64,000 nucleotides of DNA from Streptomyces sp. CBMA152. GTDB taxonomy: Bacteria; Actinomycetota; Actinomycetes; Streptomycetales; Streptomycetaceae. The notes under the pieces were generated by a model. The model was not told the DNA's origin, did not search any database, and was given only the letters and a program-made list of their open reading frames with translations. The position numbers and the translations under genes are program-made. Below, piece after piece: positions 1-8,094 of the stretch; within the stretch, counting starts at the first letter, position 1, and every line of letters begins with the position of its first letter. The stretch covers positions 88,038 to 152,037 of the forward strand of contig NZ_MECJ01000027.1 in assembly GCF_014596475.1 (NCBI RefSeq), read 5' to 3'.

Positions 1-2
1 AC

Positions 3-899
3 CGCGTGATCGTGCGCCGGGACGCGCCGATGGCCGGGAAGGTCGCGCTGGTGTCGGGGGGCGGGTCGGGGCACGAGCCGCTGCACGGCGGGTTCGTGGG
101 GCCCGGGATGCTCGCCGCCGCCTGCCCCGGCGAGGTGTTCACCTCGCCCGTGCCGGACCAGATGGTGCGCGCCGCGGCCGCCGTGGACAGCGGGGCCGGG
201 GTGCTGTTCGTCGTCAAGAACTACACCGGTGACGTGCTCAACTTCGAGATGGCCGCCGAACTCGCCGAGGACGAGGGCGTACAGGTCGCCAAGGTGCTGG
301 TCAACGACGACGTCGCGGTCACCGACAGCCTGTACACCGCCGGGCGGCGCGGGACCGGGGCGACCCTGTTCGTGGAGAAGATCGCGGGCGCCCTGGCCGA
401 GGAGGGCGCGCCGCTGGAGCGGGTGGAGGCGATCGCCCGCCGGGTGAACGAGGGCTCGCGCAGCTTCGGCGTCGCCCTCGGCGCCTGCACCACCCCGGCC
501 AAGGGGAGCCCGACCTTCGAACTGCCGCCCGGTGAGCTGGAGTTGGGTGTCGGCATCCATGGCGAGCCGGGGCGTGAGCGGCGGCCCATGATGACCTCGC
601 GGGAGATCGCCGACTTCGCGGTGGACGCCGTCCTGGAGGACCTGAAGCCGTCGAGTCCCGTCCTGCTGCTCGTCAACGGCATGGGGGCGACACCGCTGCT
701 CGAACTGTACGGGTTCAACGCCGAGGTGCACCGGGTGCTGGCCGAGCGCCGCGTCCCCGTCGCCCGCACGCTCGTGGGCAACTACGTCACCTCGCTCGAC
801 ATGGCGGGCTGCTCGGTGACGCTCTGTCAGGCCGACGAGGAGCTGCTGCGCCTGTGGGACGCGCCGGTCAACACGCCCGCGCTGCGGTGGGGTTGCTGA
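3..899 (+). CDS. dhaK: Dihydroxyacetone kinase subunit DhaK (5' truncated by window edge)
   Basis: This is the substrate-binding subunit of PTS-type dihydroxyacetone kinase, which forms DHA phosphate in the cytoplasm with DhaL and DhaM. Visible motifs include GGGSGHEP near the start, KNYTGD, and GVGIHGEPG, whose histidine (codon 558-560) corresponds to the residue that binds DHA covalently as a hemiaminal. The protein ends WDAPVNTPALRW as DhaK proteins do. The frame is open through the left edge, so about 30 N-terminal residues lie outside the window; the GTG at position 6 is not the real start. dhaL follows with a 43-nt gap and dhaM overlaps dhaL, so the three form one operon. Confidence 0.96.
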   Translation, partial: RVIVRRDAPMAGKVALVSGGGSGHEPLHGGFVGPGMLAAACPGEVFTSPVPDQMVRAAAAVDSGAGVLFVVKNYTGDVLNFEMAAELAEDEGVQVAKVLVNDDVAVTDSLYTAGRRGTGATLFVEKIAGALAEEGAPLERVEAIARRVNEGSRSFGVALGACTTPAKGSPTFELPPGELELGVGIHGEPGRERRPMMTSREIADFAVDAVLEDLKPSSPVLLLVNGMGATPLLELYGFNAEVHRVLAERRVPVARTLVGNYVTSLDMAGCSVTLCQADEELLRLWDAPVNTPALRWGC

Positions 900-942
900 A
901 CCCGACGCCCACGACACCCTGATGATTCCCGAAGGAGGACTT

Positions 943-1539
943 GTGCTCGACACCGCGTTCTTCCGCCGCTGGATGACCGCGACGGCCGCCGCCGTCGACC
1001 GGGAGGCGGACCGGCTGACCGAACTGGACTCGGCCATCGGCGACGCCGACCACGGCAGCAACCTGCGGCGCGGCTTCACTGCCGTGGCCGCCGTGCTGGA
1101 CAAGGACAACCCGGACACCCCCGGGGGCGTACTCACCCTCGCCGGGCGCGAGTTGATCTCCACCGTCGGCGGCGCCTCCGGACCGTTGTACGGGACGCTC
1201 CTGCGCCGCACCGGCAAGGCGCTCGGCGACGCGGCCGAGGTCGACCGGGCGCAGCTCGCCGAGGCGCTGGGCGCGGGTGTGGCTGCGGTGGCCCAGCTCG
1301 GCGGGGCGGCGGCCGGGGACAAGACGATGCTGGACGCGCTGCTGCCCGCCGTCGACGCGCTCGGCGAGTCCTTCGCGGCCGCGAGCACGGCTGCCGAGGC
1401 CGGAGCGCTCGCGACCGTACCGCTGCAAGCGCGCAAGGGGCGGGCCAGCTATCTCGGCGAGCGGTCCATCGGCCACCAGGACCCGGGCGCGACCTCGTCG
1501 GCCCTGCTCATCGCCGCGCTCGTGGAGGCTGCCGGATGA
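943..1539 (+). CDS. dhaL: Dihydroxyacetone kinase subunit DhaL
   Basis: This is the nucleotide-binding subunit; its tightly bound ADP is rephosphorylated by DhaM and the phosphate is passed to DHA on DhaK. The signature ELDSAIGDADHGSN, whose aspartates bind Mg-ADP, lies about 25 residues from the N-terminus. GGASGPLYGTLLRR and the C-terminal SYLGERSIGHQDPGATS are also family motifs. I chose the GTG at 943 over the in-frame ATG at 922 because AAGGAGG at 932-938 fits the GTG and because DhaL proteins begin at this point. The length of 198 residues is normal. The stop codon overlaps the dhaM start (ATGA). Confidence 0.95.
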   Translation: MLDTAFFRRWMTATAAAVDREADRLTELDSAIGDADHGSNLRRGFTAVAAVLDKDNPDTPGGVLTLAGRELISTVGGASGPLYGTLLRRTGKALGDAAEVDRAQLAEALGAGVAAVAQLGGAAAGDKTMLDALLPAVDALGESFAAASTAAEAGALATVPLQARKGRASYLGERSIGHQDPGATSSALLIAALVEAAG

Positions 1540-1949
1540 GCGGGGACGGGAAGCTCGTCGGGGTCGTACTCGTCTCGCACAGCGCGGCGGTCGCGGCGGC
1601 CGTGGCCGAGCTTGCGACGGGGCTCGCGGGCGGCGGTACGACCGCCCCGGTCGCCCCTGCGGGCGGCACCCCCGACGGCGGCCTCGGCACCAGTTCCGAG
1701 CTGATCGCGCAGGCGGCGGCCGCCGTGGACAGCGGCGCGGGCGTCGCGGTCCTGGTCGACCTCGGCAGCGCGGTGCTCACCGTGAAGGCGCTGCTCGCCG
1801 AGGGCGACGAGCTGCCGGAGGGGACACGGCTGATCGACGCGCCGTTCGTCGAGGGCGCGGTGGCCGCCGTGGTCACCGCCTCGGCCGGGGCGGACCTGGA
1901 CGCGGTGGAGGCGGCGGCGTCGGAGGCGTACGGCTACCGGAAGGTCTGA
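1536..1949 (+). CDS. dhaM: PTS-dependent DHA kinase phosphotransferase subunit DhaM (EIIA-mannose-type domain)
   Basis: This 137-residue protein is a single EIIA-Man-like domain that takes phosphate from HPr and passes it to DhaL-ADP. The phosphohistidine is H15 in VSHSAAVA, followed by a GTSSELI segment and VLVDLGSAVLTVKA, both characteristic of DhaM. It lacks the HPr and EI domains fused to some enterobacterial DhaM proteins, so general PTS proteins must phosphorylate it. It overlaps dhaL by 4 nt and is the last gene before a strong terminator hairpin. Confidence 0.93.
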   Translation: MSGDGKLVGVVLVSHSAAVAAAVAELATGLAGGGTTAPVAPAGGTPDGGLGTSSELIAQAAAAVDSGAGVAVLVDLGSAVLTVKALLAEGDELPEGTRLIDAPFVEGAVAAVVTASAGADLDAVEAAASEAYGYRKV

Positions 1950-1966
1950 TACCGGCGCGCTGACCT

Positions 1967-2003
1967 GGATGGGCCCGGCGGGACTCCCCCGCCGGGCCCA
2001 TCC
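1967..2003 (+). terminator. Terminator hairpin after the dha operon
   Basis: A perfect 16-bp inverted repeat (left arm 1967-1982, right arm 1988-2003) surrounds a 5-nt loop. There is no U-tract, as is usual for strong GC-rich Streptomyces terminators. It starts 17 nt after the dhaM stop. Confidence 0.85.
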
Positions 2004-2048
2004 ACGTATCCCCACAACAGCCGGGCCCGATGTGACCCAGACCCTTTA

Positions 2049-2062
2049 TGCAACTTGTTGCA
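2049..2062 (+). promoter_or_regulatory. Operator-like palindrome before the flavin oxidoreductase
   Basis: TGCAACTTGTTGCA is a perfect inverted repeat with 6-bp arms and a 2-bp centre, about 60 nt before the oxidoreductase start. Its left part belongs to a 10-nt string (TTATGCAACT, 2046-2055) that recurs at 4756-4765 in the marR promoter. I infer a binding site for the nearby MarR protein. Confidence 0.55.
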
Positions 2063-2123
2063 CAAGCGGGCCCCGTGCTCTACAACTGGAGCTGACGACA
2101 CCGCCGTATCCGGAGGCCCCCCG

Positions 2124-4145
2124 ATGAGCGACTACCCCCACCTGCTGCGCCCCCTCGACCTCGGCTTCACCACCCTGCCCAACCGGGTGCTGATGGGGTC
2201 CATGCACATCGGGCTCGAAGAGGCCGAGAACGGGTTCGAGCGGATGGCGGCCTTCTACGCCGAGCGGGCGCGCGGCGGGGTCGGGCTCATGGTCACCGGC
2301 GGCATCGCGCCCAACGACGCGGGCCGCCCGTACGAGGGCGGCGCCAAGATCACCACCGAGGCGGAGGCCGCGCAGCGCCGCACCGTCACCGACGCCGTGC
2401 ACGCGGCGGGCGGGCGGATCGCGATGCAGATCCTGCACTTCGGGCGGTACGCCTACCACCAGGACCTGGTCGCGCCGAGCGCGCTCCAGGCGCCGATCAG
2501 CCCGTTCGTGCCGCACGCCCTGACCGAGGACGAGGTCGAGCAGACCGTCGAGGACTTCGTGCGCGCCGCCGAGCTCGCCAAGTCCGCCGGGTACGACGGC
2601 GTCGAGATCATGGGGTCCGAGGGCTATCTGATCAACGAGTTCGTGGCGGGCGCGGTGAACCAGCGCACCGACAGCTGGGGCGGCTCGTACGAGAACCGGA
2701 TGCGCTTCCCGGTCGAGATCGTCCGCCGTACGCGCGAGCGCGTCGGCGCCGACTTCATCATCATCTACCGGCTCTCCATGCTGGACCTGGTGCCCGGCGG
2801 CTCCACGCTCGACGAGGTGATCACGCTCGCCCGCGCCATCGAGGCGGCCGGGGCGACGCTCATCAACACCGGCATCGGCTGGCACGAGGCGCGCATCCCC
2901 ACCATCGCGACCTCGGTGCCTCGCGGCGCGTACACCTGGGTGACCAAGAAGCTGATGGGGTCGGTCTCGATCCCGCTCATCACCAGCAACCGCATCAACA
3001 CCCCCGAAGTGGCCGAGCAGTTGCTCGCCGAGGGACGCGCGGACATGGTGTCGATGGCGCGGCCGTTCCTCGCCGACCCCGAGTTCGTCGCCAAGGCGCG
3101 GGCGGGGCGGTCCGAGACCATCAACACCTGCATCGGCTGCAACCAGGCCTGCCTCGACCACACCTTCAGCGGGAAGATCACCTCCTGCCTGGTGAACCCG
3201 CGCGCCTGCAACGAGACCGAGCTGGTGCTCTCGCCCACCCGGCGCCGCAAGAACCTGGCCGTGGTCGGCGCGGGCCCGGCCGGGCTCGCCTTCGCGGTCT
3301 CGGCGGCCGAGCGCGGCCACGCGGTCACGCTCTTCGACGCGGCCGCCGAGGTCGGCGGCCAGCTGAACATCGCCAAGCGGGTCCCGGGCAAGGAGGAGTT
3401 CGAGGAGACGCTGCGGTACTACCGCACCATGCTCGAACTGCACGGTGTGGACGTCCGGTTGAACACCTCCGTCTCGGCCGCCGACCTCGCGGACGGCCCG
3501 TACGACGAGGTCGTCGTCGCCACCGGTGTCACCCCCCGCACCCCGGAGATCCCCGGCCGCGACCACCCGAGCGTCGTCACCTACCTCGACGTACTGCGCG
3601 ACGGGGCGCCGGTGGGCGAGCGGGTGGCGATCGTCGGCGCGGGTGGCATCGGCTTCGACGTCGCCGAGTACCTCACCGACGGCGGCGACGCGGCGAGCCT
3701 GGACGCCGAGACGTACTTCCGGCAGTGGGGCGTCGACACCACGTACGGCGAGCGCGGCGGGCTGCGCGCGCCCGAGCGGCCCAAGCCGCCGCGCGCGGTC
3801 CACCTCCTCCAGCGCAAGACCTCCAAGGTCGGCGCGGGCCTGGGCAAGACCACGGGCTGGATCCACCGCACCGAGCTGAAGCACCGGGGCGTGACCATGG
3901 TGCCGGGCGTGAGCTACGACCTGGTCGACGACGCCGGGCTGCACATCACCGTCGACGGCACCTCCTCCGTACTGCCGGTGGACACCGTCGTCCTGTGCGC
4001 CGGCCAGGAGCCGCGCCGCGACCTGTACGAGGAGCTGACGGCGGCCGGGGTCACCGCGCATCTGATCGGCGGCGCGGACGTGGCCGCCGAGCTGGACGCC
4101 AAGCGCGCCATCGACCAGGGCACCAGGCTGGCGGCGGCCCTCTGA
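2124..4145 (+). CDS. NADH:flavin oxidoreductase / 2,4-dienoyl-CoA reductase-type protein (OYE family)
   Basis: A 673-residue protein with FadH/trimethylamine-dehydrogenase architecture. An FMN TIM barrel occupies residues 1 to about 330. A 4Fe-4S site follows with C336, C339, C343 and C355 in the family spacing CX2CX3CX11C. A two-dinucleotide-binding domain begins with GAGPAG at residues 382-387. The family moves electrons from NAD(P)H through FAD and Fe-S to FMN to reduce enoyl or other electrophilic substrates; the substrate here cannot be read. The start ATG at 2124 has GGAGG 7 nt upstream and gives the conserved N-terminus with LPNRVLMGSMH. PadR and MarR regulator genes follow on the same strand. 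Confidence 0.9.
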   Translation: MSDYPHLLRPLDLGFTTLPNRVLMGSMHIGLEEAENGFERMAAFYAERARGGVGLMVTGGIAPNDAGRPYEGGAKITTEAEAAQRRTVTDAVHAAGGRIAMQILHFGRYAYHQDLVAPSALQAPISPFVPHALTEDEVEQTVEDFVRAAELAKSAGYDGVEIMGSEGYLINEFVAGAVNQRTDSWGGSYENRMRFPVEIVRRTRERVGADFIIIYRLSMLDLVPGGSTLDEVITLARAIEAAGATLINTGIGWHEARIPTIATSVPRGAYTWVTKKLMGSVSIPLITSNRINTPEVAEQLLAEGRADMVSMARPFLADPEFVAKARAGRSETINTCIGCNQACLDHTFSGKITSCLVNPRACNETELVLSPTRRRKNLAVVGAGPAGLAFAVSAAERGHAVTLFDAAAEVGGQLNIAKRVPGKEEFEETLRYYRTMLELHGVDVRLNTSVSAADLADGPYDEVVVATGVTPRTPEIPGRDHPSVVTYLDVLRDGAPVGERVAIVGAGGIGFDVAEYLTDGGDAASLDAETYFRQWGVDTTYGERGGLRAPERPKPPRAVHLLQRKTSKVGAGLGKTTGWIHRTELKHRGVTMVPGVSYDLVDDAGLHITVDGTSSVLPVDTVVLCAGQEPRRDLYEELTAAGVTAHLIGGADVAAELDAKRAIDQGTRLAAAL

Positions 4146-4179
4146 CCGGCGCCGCCCGCGGCGAACCTAGGATGCGGTC

Positions 4180-4716
4180 ATGTCCCTCCCGCACGCGATC
4201 CTGACCGCTCTGCTCGAAAAGCCCTCGTCGGGGCTTGAGCTGACGCGCCGCTTCGACAAGTCGTTCGGCTTCTTCTGGTCCGCGACGCACCAGCAGATCT
4301 ATCGTGAGCTGGGCAAGCTGGAGGCGTCCGGGTTCATCCGCGCGCTGGCGTCGCAGGCGCCGGCGCGCGGACAGAAGAAGGAGTACGAGGTCCTGCCCGC
4401 GGGCCGTGCGGAGCTCGCCGCATGGGCGAGTGCCGGGCAGGAACCCCGCCCGATGCGCGACCCGCTGCTGCTGCGGATGCGGGCGGCGGCGGTCGTCGGC
4501 ACGGACGGGCTCGACGCCGAGCTGCGCCGCCATCTGGCCCTGCACGAGCGCCAGTTGGAGATGTACGAGGGGATCGAGCGGCGGGATTTCCCGCCGGAGC
4601 GGGACAGCGAGCAGGACCGGCTGCGGCATCTGGTGCTGCGCGGCGGCATCGAGCTGGAGACGTTCTGGATCCGCTGGCTGACCCAGGCGCTGGACACGGT
4701 GGCCGAGCCAGAGTGA
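4180..4716 (+). CDS. PadR family transcriptional regulator
   Basis: This is a 178-residue PadR-type regulator. The N-terminal winged helix spans roughly residues 1-80, with LTALLEKPSSGLELTRRFD and HQQIYRELGKLEASGFI as the recognition region and a basic wing at RGQKKEYEV. The C-terminal half is the dimerising helical domain of PadR-like proteins. It lies 34 nt after the oxidoreductase and may share its transcript. No ligand can be inferred. Confidence 0.9.
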   Translation: MSLPHAILTALLEKPSSGLELTRRFDKSFGFFWSATHQQIYRELGKLEASGFIRALASQAPARGQKKEYEVLPAGRAELAAWASAGQEPRPMRDPLLLRMRAAAVVGTDGLDAELRRHLALHERQLEMYEGIERRDFPPERDSEQDRLRHLVLRGGIELETFWIRWLTQALDTVAEPE

Positions 4717-4749
4717 GCGGGTCCGGAGTGAGCGGGTCCGCACACTGGC

Positions 4750-4764
4750 GTTGTATTATGCAAC
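4750..4764 (+). promoter_or_regulatory. Operator-like inverted repeat before marR
   Basis: GTTGTATTATGCAAC has 7-bp arms with one mismatch around a central T and lies 21 nt upstream of the MarR start. It contains the same ATGCAAC half-site as the palindrome at 2049-2062. This suggests autoregulation by MarR and joint control of the oxidoreductase. Confidence 0.5.
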
Positions 4765-4785
4765 TAGCCAGTGAGAGGACCCGCC

Positions 4786-5220
4786 GTGCCCAGTCGAGAC
4801 CAGTCGGTCGCCACCATCCAGCGCGAGATGACCGCGTTCGCCCGCCGCGCCCGGGCCGCCGCCGCGCGGATGCACCCTGAGCTCTCGCTGGTCTCGTTCA
4901 CGCTGCTCTCGCACCTTGAGGACCAGCAGGGGTGCCGGGCGACGGATCTCGCCGCGTACTACATGCTCGACAAGTCGACGATCAGTCGGCAGATCGCGGC
5001 GCTTGAGCGGTTGTCGTTCATCGAGCGCCGCACCGATCCTGCCGATCATCGCATCCAGCTGCTGCATCTCACCCCTGCGGGGACGGCGAAGCTCGCCGAA
5101 GCAGCGGAGCTGCGGAAGCAGGCGTTCACCGAGCGCCTGGCGGAGTGGGACGCGGGGGATCTCGAACAGTTCGCGGAGTATTTGCTGCGGTACAACAGCA
5201 CTGCGGCTAGCTGGAGTTGA
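4786..5220 (+). CDS. MarR family transcriptional regulator
   Basis: A 144-residue winged-helix regulator. The MarR core is visible as RATDLAAYYMLDKSTISRQIAALERLSFIERRTDPADHRIQLLHLTPAG, covering recognition helix and wing. I chose the GTG at 4786 because AGAGGA lies 6 nt upstream; an in-frame GTG at 4771 has no such site. The operator-like repeat just upstream, shared in half with the oxidoreductase promoter, suggests it senses a reactive or phenolic compound handled by that enzyme, which is inference. A dispersed Streptomyces repeat follows the gene. Confidence 0.9.
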   Translation: MPSRDQSVATIQREMTAFARRARAAAARMHPELSLVSFTLLSHLEDQQGCRATDLAAYYMLDKSTISRQIAALERLSFIERRTDPADHRIQLLHLTPAGTAKLAEAAELRKQAFTERLAEWDAGDLEQFAEYLLRYNSTAASWS

Positions 5221-5228
5221 GCGTTCAG

Positions 5229-5273
5229 CTGCGGACCGTGCTTGGCTGGTCGCGCAGTTCCCCGCGCCCCTTA
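5229..5273 (-). repeat. Dispersed intergenic repeat, copy 1
   Basis: A 45-nt element in reverse orientation containing the core GGGGAACTGCGCGACCAGCC. Near-identical copies lie at 24985-25027 and 48086-48130. This copy sits between the convergent marR and response-regulator genes. It is not coding; the function is unknown. Confidence 0.9.
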
Positions 5274-5304
5274 GGTAACGGCAACAGTCAGGCGCAGCCC
5301 CGAC

Positions 5305-5970
5305 CTACCGCCCTCCCCCCGGCGTGACCAAGCCCGACTCGTACGCCAGCACCACCGCCTGGGCCCGGCTCGCCAGGTCCAGTTTGCTCATCGCTCGGTT
5401 GAGGTGGGTCTTGACCGTCGCCTCGCTGATGAAGAGCTGGTCGGAGATCTCCTGGTTCGACAGGCCGCGTGCGGTGAGTTTGAGGACCTCCGTCTCGCGG
5501 GCCGTGAGCGCCGCGAGGTCCGACGACACCTGCGGGGTCTGCTCGACCGGGCGCGCGAACGCCTCCACGAGCCGGCGCGTCACGCTCGGCGCGAAGAGCG
5601 TGTCGCCGCCGCCCACCGCCGCCACCGCGTTCAGCAGCCGCTCCGGCCCCGAGTCCTTGAGCAGGAACCCCGAGGCACCGGCCCGCAGCGCGGAGTACAC
5701 GTACTCGTCGAGGTCGAACGTGGTGAGGATGAGGATGCGCGGCGGCGGGTCGGGGGCCTCGGCGAGGATGCGCTCGGTGGCGGTGATGCCGCTCATGCCG
5801 GGCATGCGGATGTCCATGAGGATCACATCGGGCCGGGTCGCCGCCGCCTGGGCCACGGCCTCCGCCCCGTCGCTGGCCTCTCCGACGACGTCGACGCCCG
5901 CCGCCCGTAGCAGGGCGACCAGACCGGCCCGTACGAGGAACTGGTCGTCGACCACGAGTGCCCTGGTCAT
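5305..5970 (-). CDS. NarL/LuxR family response regulator
   Basis: This 221-residue regulator has an N-terminal receiver with acidic residues D8 and D9 and phosphoacceptor D53 (VILMDIRMPG), and the conserved lysine in GFLLKD. A LuxR-type HTH follows, with LTARETEVLKLTARGLSNQEISDQL and the recognition helix SEATVKTHLNRAMSKL. The sensor kinase gene lies 36 nt upstream on the same strand, forming a canonical pair. The target genes are not evident. Confidence 0.95.
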   Translation of the reverse strand: MTRALVVDDQFLVRAGLVALLRAAGVDVVGEASDGAEAVAQAAATRPDVILMDIRMPGMSGITATERILAEAPDPPPRILILTTFDLDEYVYSALRAGASGFLLKDSGPERLLNAVAAVGGGDTLFAPSVTRRLVEAFARPVEQTPQVSSDLAALTARETEVLKLTARGLSNQEISDQLFISEATVKTHLNRAMSKLDLASRAQAVVLAYESGLVTPGGGR

Positions 5971-6006
5971 GGCAACGCGTCTTCCCCCTGTGTCATGCGG
6001 TCCCGG

Positions 6007-7140
6007 TCAGGCGGTCGGCTGAGCCGAGGTCGGCAGGAGCAGACGGACCGCGAAGCCTCCCTCGCTTCTCGGGCCGGTGCTGATCGTGCCGCCGTAGAGC
6101 TTGGCCCGCTCCCGCATCCCGATCAACCCATGTCCACCACCCGATCGATTTCTGACCGGATTCGCTCCCGTAGTGTCGTTCACGACGGCGAGAGCGACAT
6201 GGTTCCGCTCGTAACAGAGTTCCACCGTCGTCCGTGCGCCGGGCGCGTGTTTCAGGACATTGGTGAGTGCCTCCTGCGCCACCCGGTAGGCGCACAGGTC
6301 CACGCCGGGCGCGAGCGGGCGGGCCTCGCCCTGGACGCGCAGCTCGACCGGCAGTCCGCCGGCCCGTAGCCGCTCCACCATGTCGGAGAGGCGGGACAGG
6401 CCCGGCATCGGAGCCGACGGTTCTCCGTCGACGTCCTCCGCGCGCAGGAGGTGCAGCATCCGCCGCAGCTCCTCCAGCGCCTCCTGGCTGGTCGCGGAGA
6501 TGGTGCCGAGCGCCCCGCGCGCGGTGGGCGGATCGGACTCGAAGACGAAGCGCGCGAGCCCCGACTGCACGGATATCACCGACATGTGGTGGGCGATGAT
6601 GTCGTGCAACTCCCGGGCGATACGCCCGCGTTCCTCGGCCACTTCGCGCTTGGCCCGGGCCTCCTGCTCCTTCGCCAACTGCTCGGCGAGCTTGGTGGAG
6701 CGGCGGGCCACCCGGCCGAACCGCCACAGCACGGCGGGCACGGCGAGCGCCTGCACGACGACCGAGGGCATCGCGTCGCTGCCGGTGCGGATCCCGGCGA
6801 ACACCCACACCACCGCCAAGACCGCCATGCAGGAGAGGGAGATGCGGGCGGGCCGGGTCGCGGCCACCGTGTACCCCGCGATCAATGCCCCGTAGGAGCC
6901 CACGACCGGCCAGTTCCCCAGGGAGATGTAGAGCGTCCACATCGCGATGACGAACGCGCAGACACCCACCGGCGCTCCGGAGCGGAACGCGCACGCCATG
7001 TTGATGATCACGGCGAGGGCGTATCCGAGCACGTCGAGCGGCTGCTGCCCCTGCCGGGCCGCCTCCTGGCCCAGGAGCACGGCGACACACGTCTGTGCCA
7101 GCGCGATGAACACATCGGCGGTGACTGGGCGGATCCGCAT
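6007..7140 (-). CDS. Two-component sensor histidine kinase (HisKA_3/DesK-type)
   Basis: A 377-residue membrane kinase. The first 140 residues are hydrophobic and contain about five or six membrane segments with almost no extracellular domain, so the signal is probably sensed within or at the membrane. A coiled-coil linker leads to the HisKA_3 dimerisation helix, with phospho-acceptor H179 in ARELHDIIAHHMSV. The C-terminal HATPase_c has AQEALTNVLKHAP (N-box) and GGGHGLIGMRERA (G-box). It is co-transcribed with the response regulator downstream. A -10-like hexamer lies only 6 nt from the start codon, suggesting a leaderless mRNA. Confidence 0.95.
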   Translation of the reverse strand: MRIRPVTADVFIALAQTCVAVLLGQEAARQGQQPLDVLGYALAVIINMACAFRSGAPVGVCAFVIAMWTLYISLGNWPVVGSYGALIAGYTVAATRPARISLSCMAVLAVVWVFAGIRTGSDAMPSVVVQALAVPAVLWRFGRVARRSTKLAEQLAKEQEARAKREVAEERGRIARELHDIIAHHMSVISVQSGLARFVFESDPPTARGALGTISATSQEALEELRRMLHLLRAEDVDGEPSAPMPGLSRLSDMVERLRAGGLPVELRVQGEARPLAPGVDLCAYRVAQEALTNVLKHAPGARTTVELCYERNHVALAVVNDTTGANPVRNRSGGGHGLIGMRERAKLYGGTISTGPRSEGGFAVRLLLPTSAQPTA

Positions 7141-7146
7141 TGCCGC

Positions 7147-7178
7147 AGCCTAATTGCAGGTCAGACGCGCGGCGTCAA
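7147..7178 (-). promoter_or_regulatory. Candidate leaderless promoter of the histidine kinase gene
   Basis: On the minus strand a TAGGCT -10 hexamer (7152-7147) ends 6 nt before the kinase ATG, with TTGACG (7178-7173) as a possible -35. The 20-nt spacer is longer than usual, so the -35 assignment is weak. Confidence 0.4.
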
Positions 7179-7298
7179 CCAATGGCGGTGCACGCTCTAC
7201 CGCAGGGGTTGTAGACGGACCCACTCCTTCCGGCGCGGTCCGGCACCGCGGTCCGAAACCCGTTTGTCAGCCGGGTCCCGCGATGTTGAAGTGTGCGG

Positions 7299-8078
7299 AT
7301 GGACAACGACAAGGTGCTGGCCCTGTTCGACCAGCAGATGCGCGAGGGCGCTCGGCCCGAGAGCCCCGCGGCCCGGGTCGAGCGGGTGGGCGGCGTGGTG
7401 CGGCACTTCGGCCCCGACCCGACCTGGAACGGGGTGATCTGGTCGGACCTCGACGAGGCCGGCGCCGAGCGTGAAATCGCCGCGCAGGTGCGGCACTTCA
7501 CGGAGCTCGGCCGCGAGTTCGAGTGGAAGCTGTACGCCCACGACACCCCCGGCGACCTCGGCGAACGGCTCATGGCGGCCGGGTTCGTGCCGGAGCCCAC
7601 CGAGGCCCTGATGGTCGCCGAGAGCGCGGCGCAGGCCGGCGAGGTGGCGCTGGCCGAGGGCATCGAGCTGGTGCCGGTGACCGACGAGGCCGGGATCGAC
7701 CTGATGGCGGCCGTGCACGAGCAGGCGTTCGGCACCGACTCCTCGCGGCTCGCCCGGAGTATGAAGCTCCAGCTCGCCGAGGCGCCCGACACCCTGGTCG
7801 CGGTGCTCGCGACGGCGCACGGCGTGCCGGTCTCCGCCGCCCGGATGGAGCTGATCCCGGGCACGCAGTTCGCCGGGCTCTGGGGCGGTGGCACCGCCGA
7901 GGCCTGGCGCGGCAAGGGCATCTACCGCGCGTTGGTCTCCTATCGCGCCCGTATCGCCGCCGAGCGCGGCTACCGCTACCTCCAGGTCGACGCCTCCGAC
8001 GACAGCCGCCCGATCCTGCACCGCCTGGGCTTCGCGCAGTTGAGCACGACCACGCCGTACCTCTACGAGCTGCCGTAG
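7299..8078 (+). CDS. GNAT family N-acetyltransferase
   Basis: A 259-residue protein. The C-terminal 120 residues form a GNAT fold: acceptor-site strands around AVLATAHGVPVSAARMEL, then GGGTAEAWRGKGIYRALVSYRARIA, which fits the acetyl-CoA pyrophosphate loop, and YLQVDASDDSRPILHRLGF. The N-terminal half is a second, degenerate GNAT-like or regulatory region. Substrate unknown. A GTG 6 nt upstream could also start the protein; neither start has a good Shine-Dalgarno sequence. It is convergent with the next gene, with a 16-nt gap. Confidence 0.85.
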   Translation: MDNDKVLALFDQQMREGARPESPAARVERVGGVVRHFGPDPTWNGVIWSDLDEAGAEREIAAQVRHFTELGREFEWKLYAHDTPGDLGERLMAAGFVPEPTEALMVAESAAQAGEVALAEGIELVPVTDEAGIDLMAAVHEQAFGTDSSRLARSMKLQLAEAPDTLVAVLATAHGVPVSAARMELIPGTQFAGLWGGGTAEAWRGKGIYRALVSYRARIAAERGYRYLQVDASDDSRPILHRLGFAQLSTTTPYLYELP

Positions 8079-8094
8079 GCCGTACGCGGAGTCC

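Noticed and set aside
2046..4061. Minus-strand open frame of 671 codons opposite the flavin oxidoreductase
   Set aside because: It is Arg/Gly/Val/His-rich low-complexity translation with no motif, opposite a gene with full family motifs; typical GC-rich shadow.
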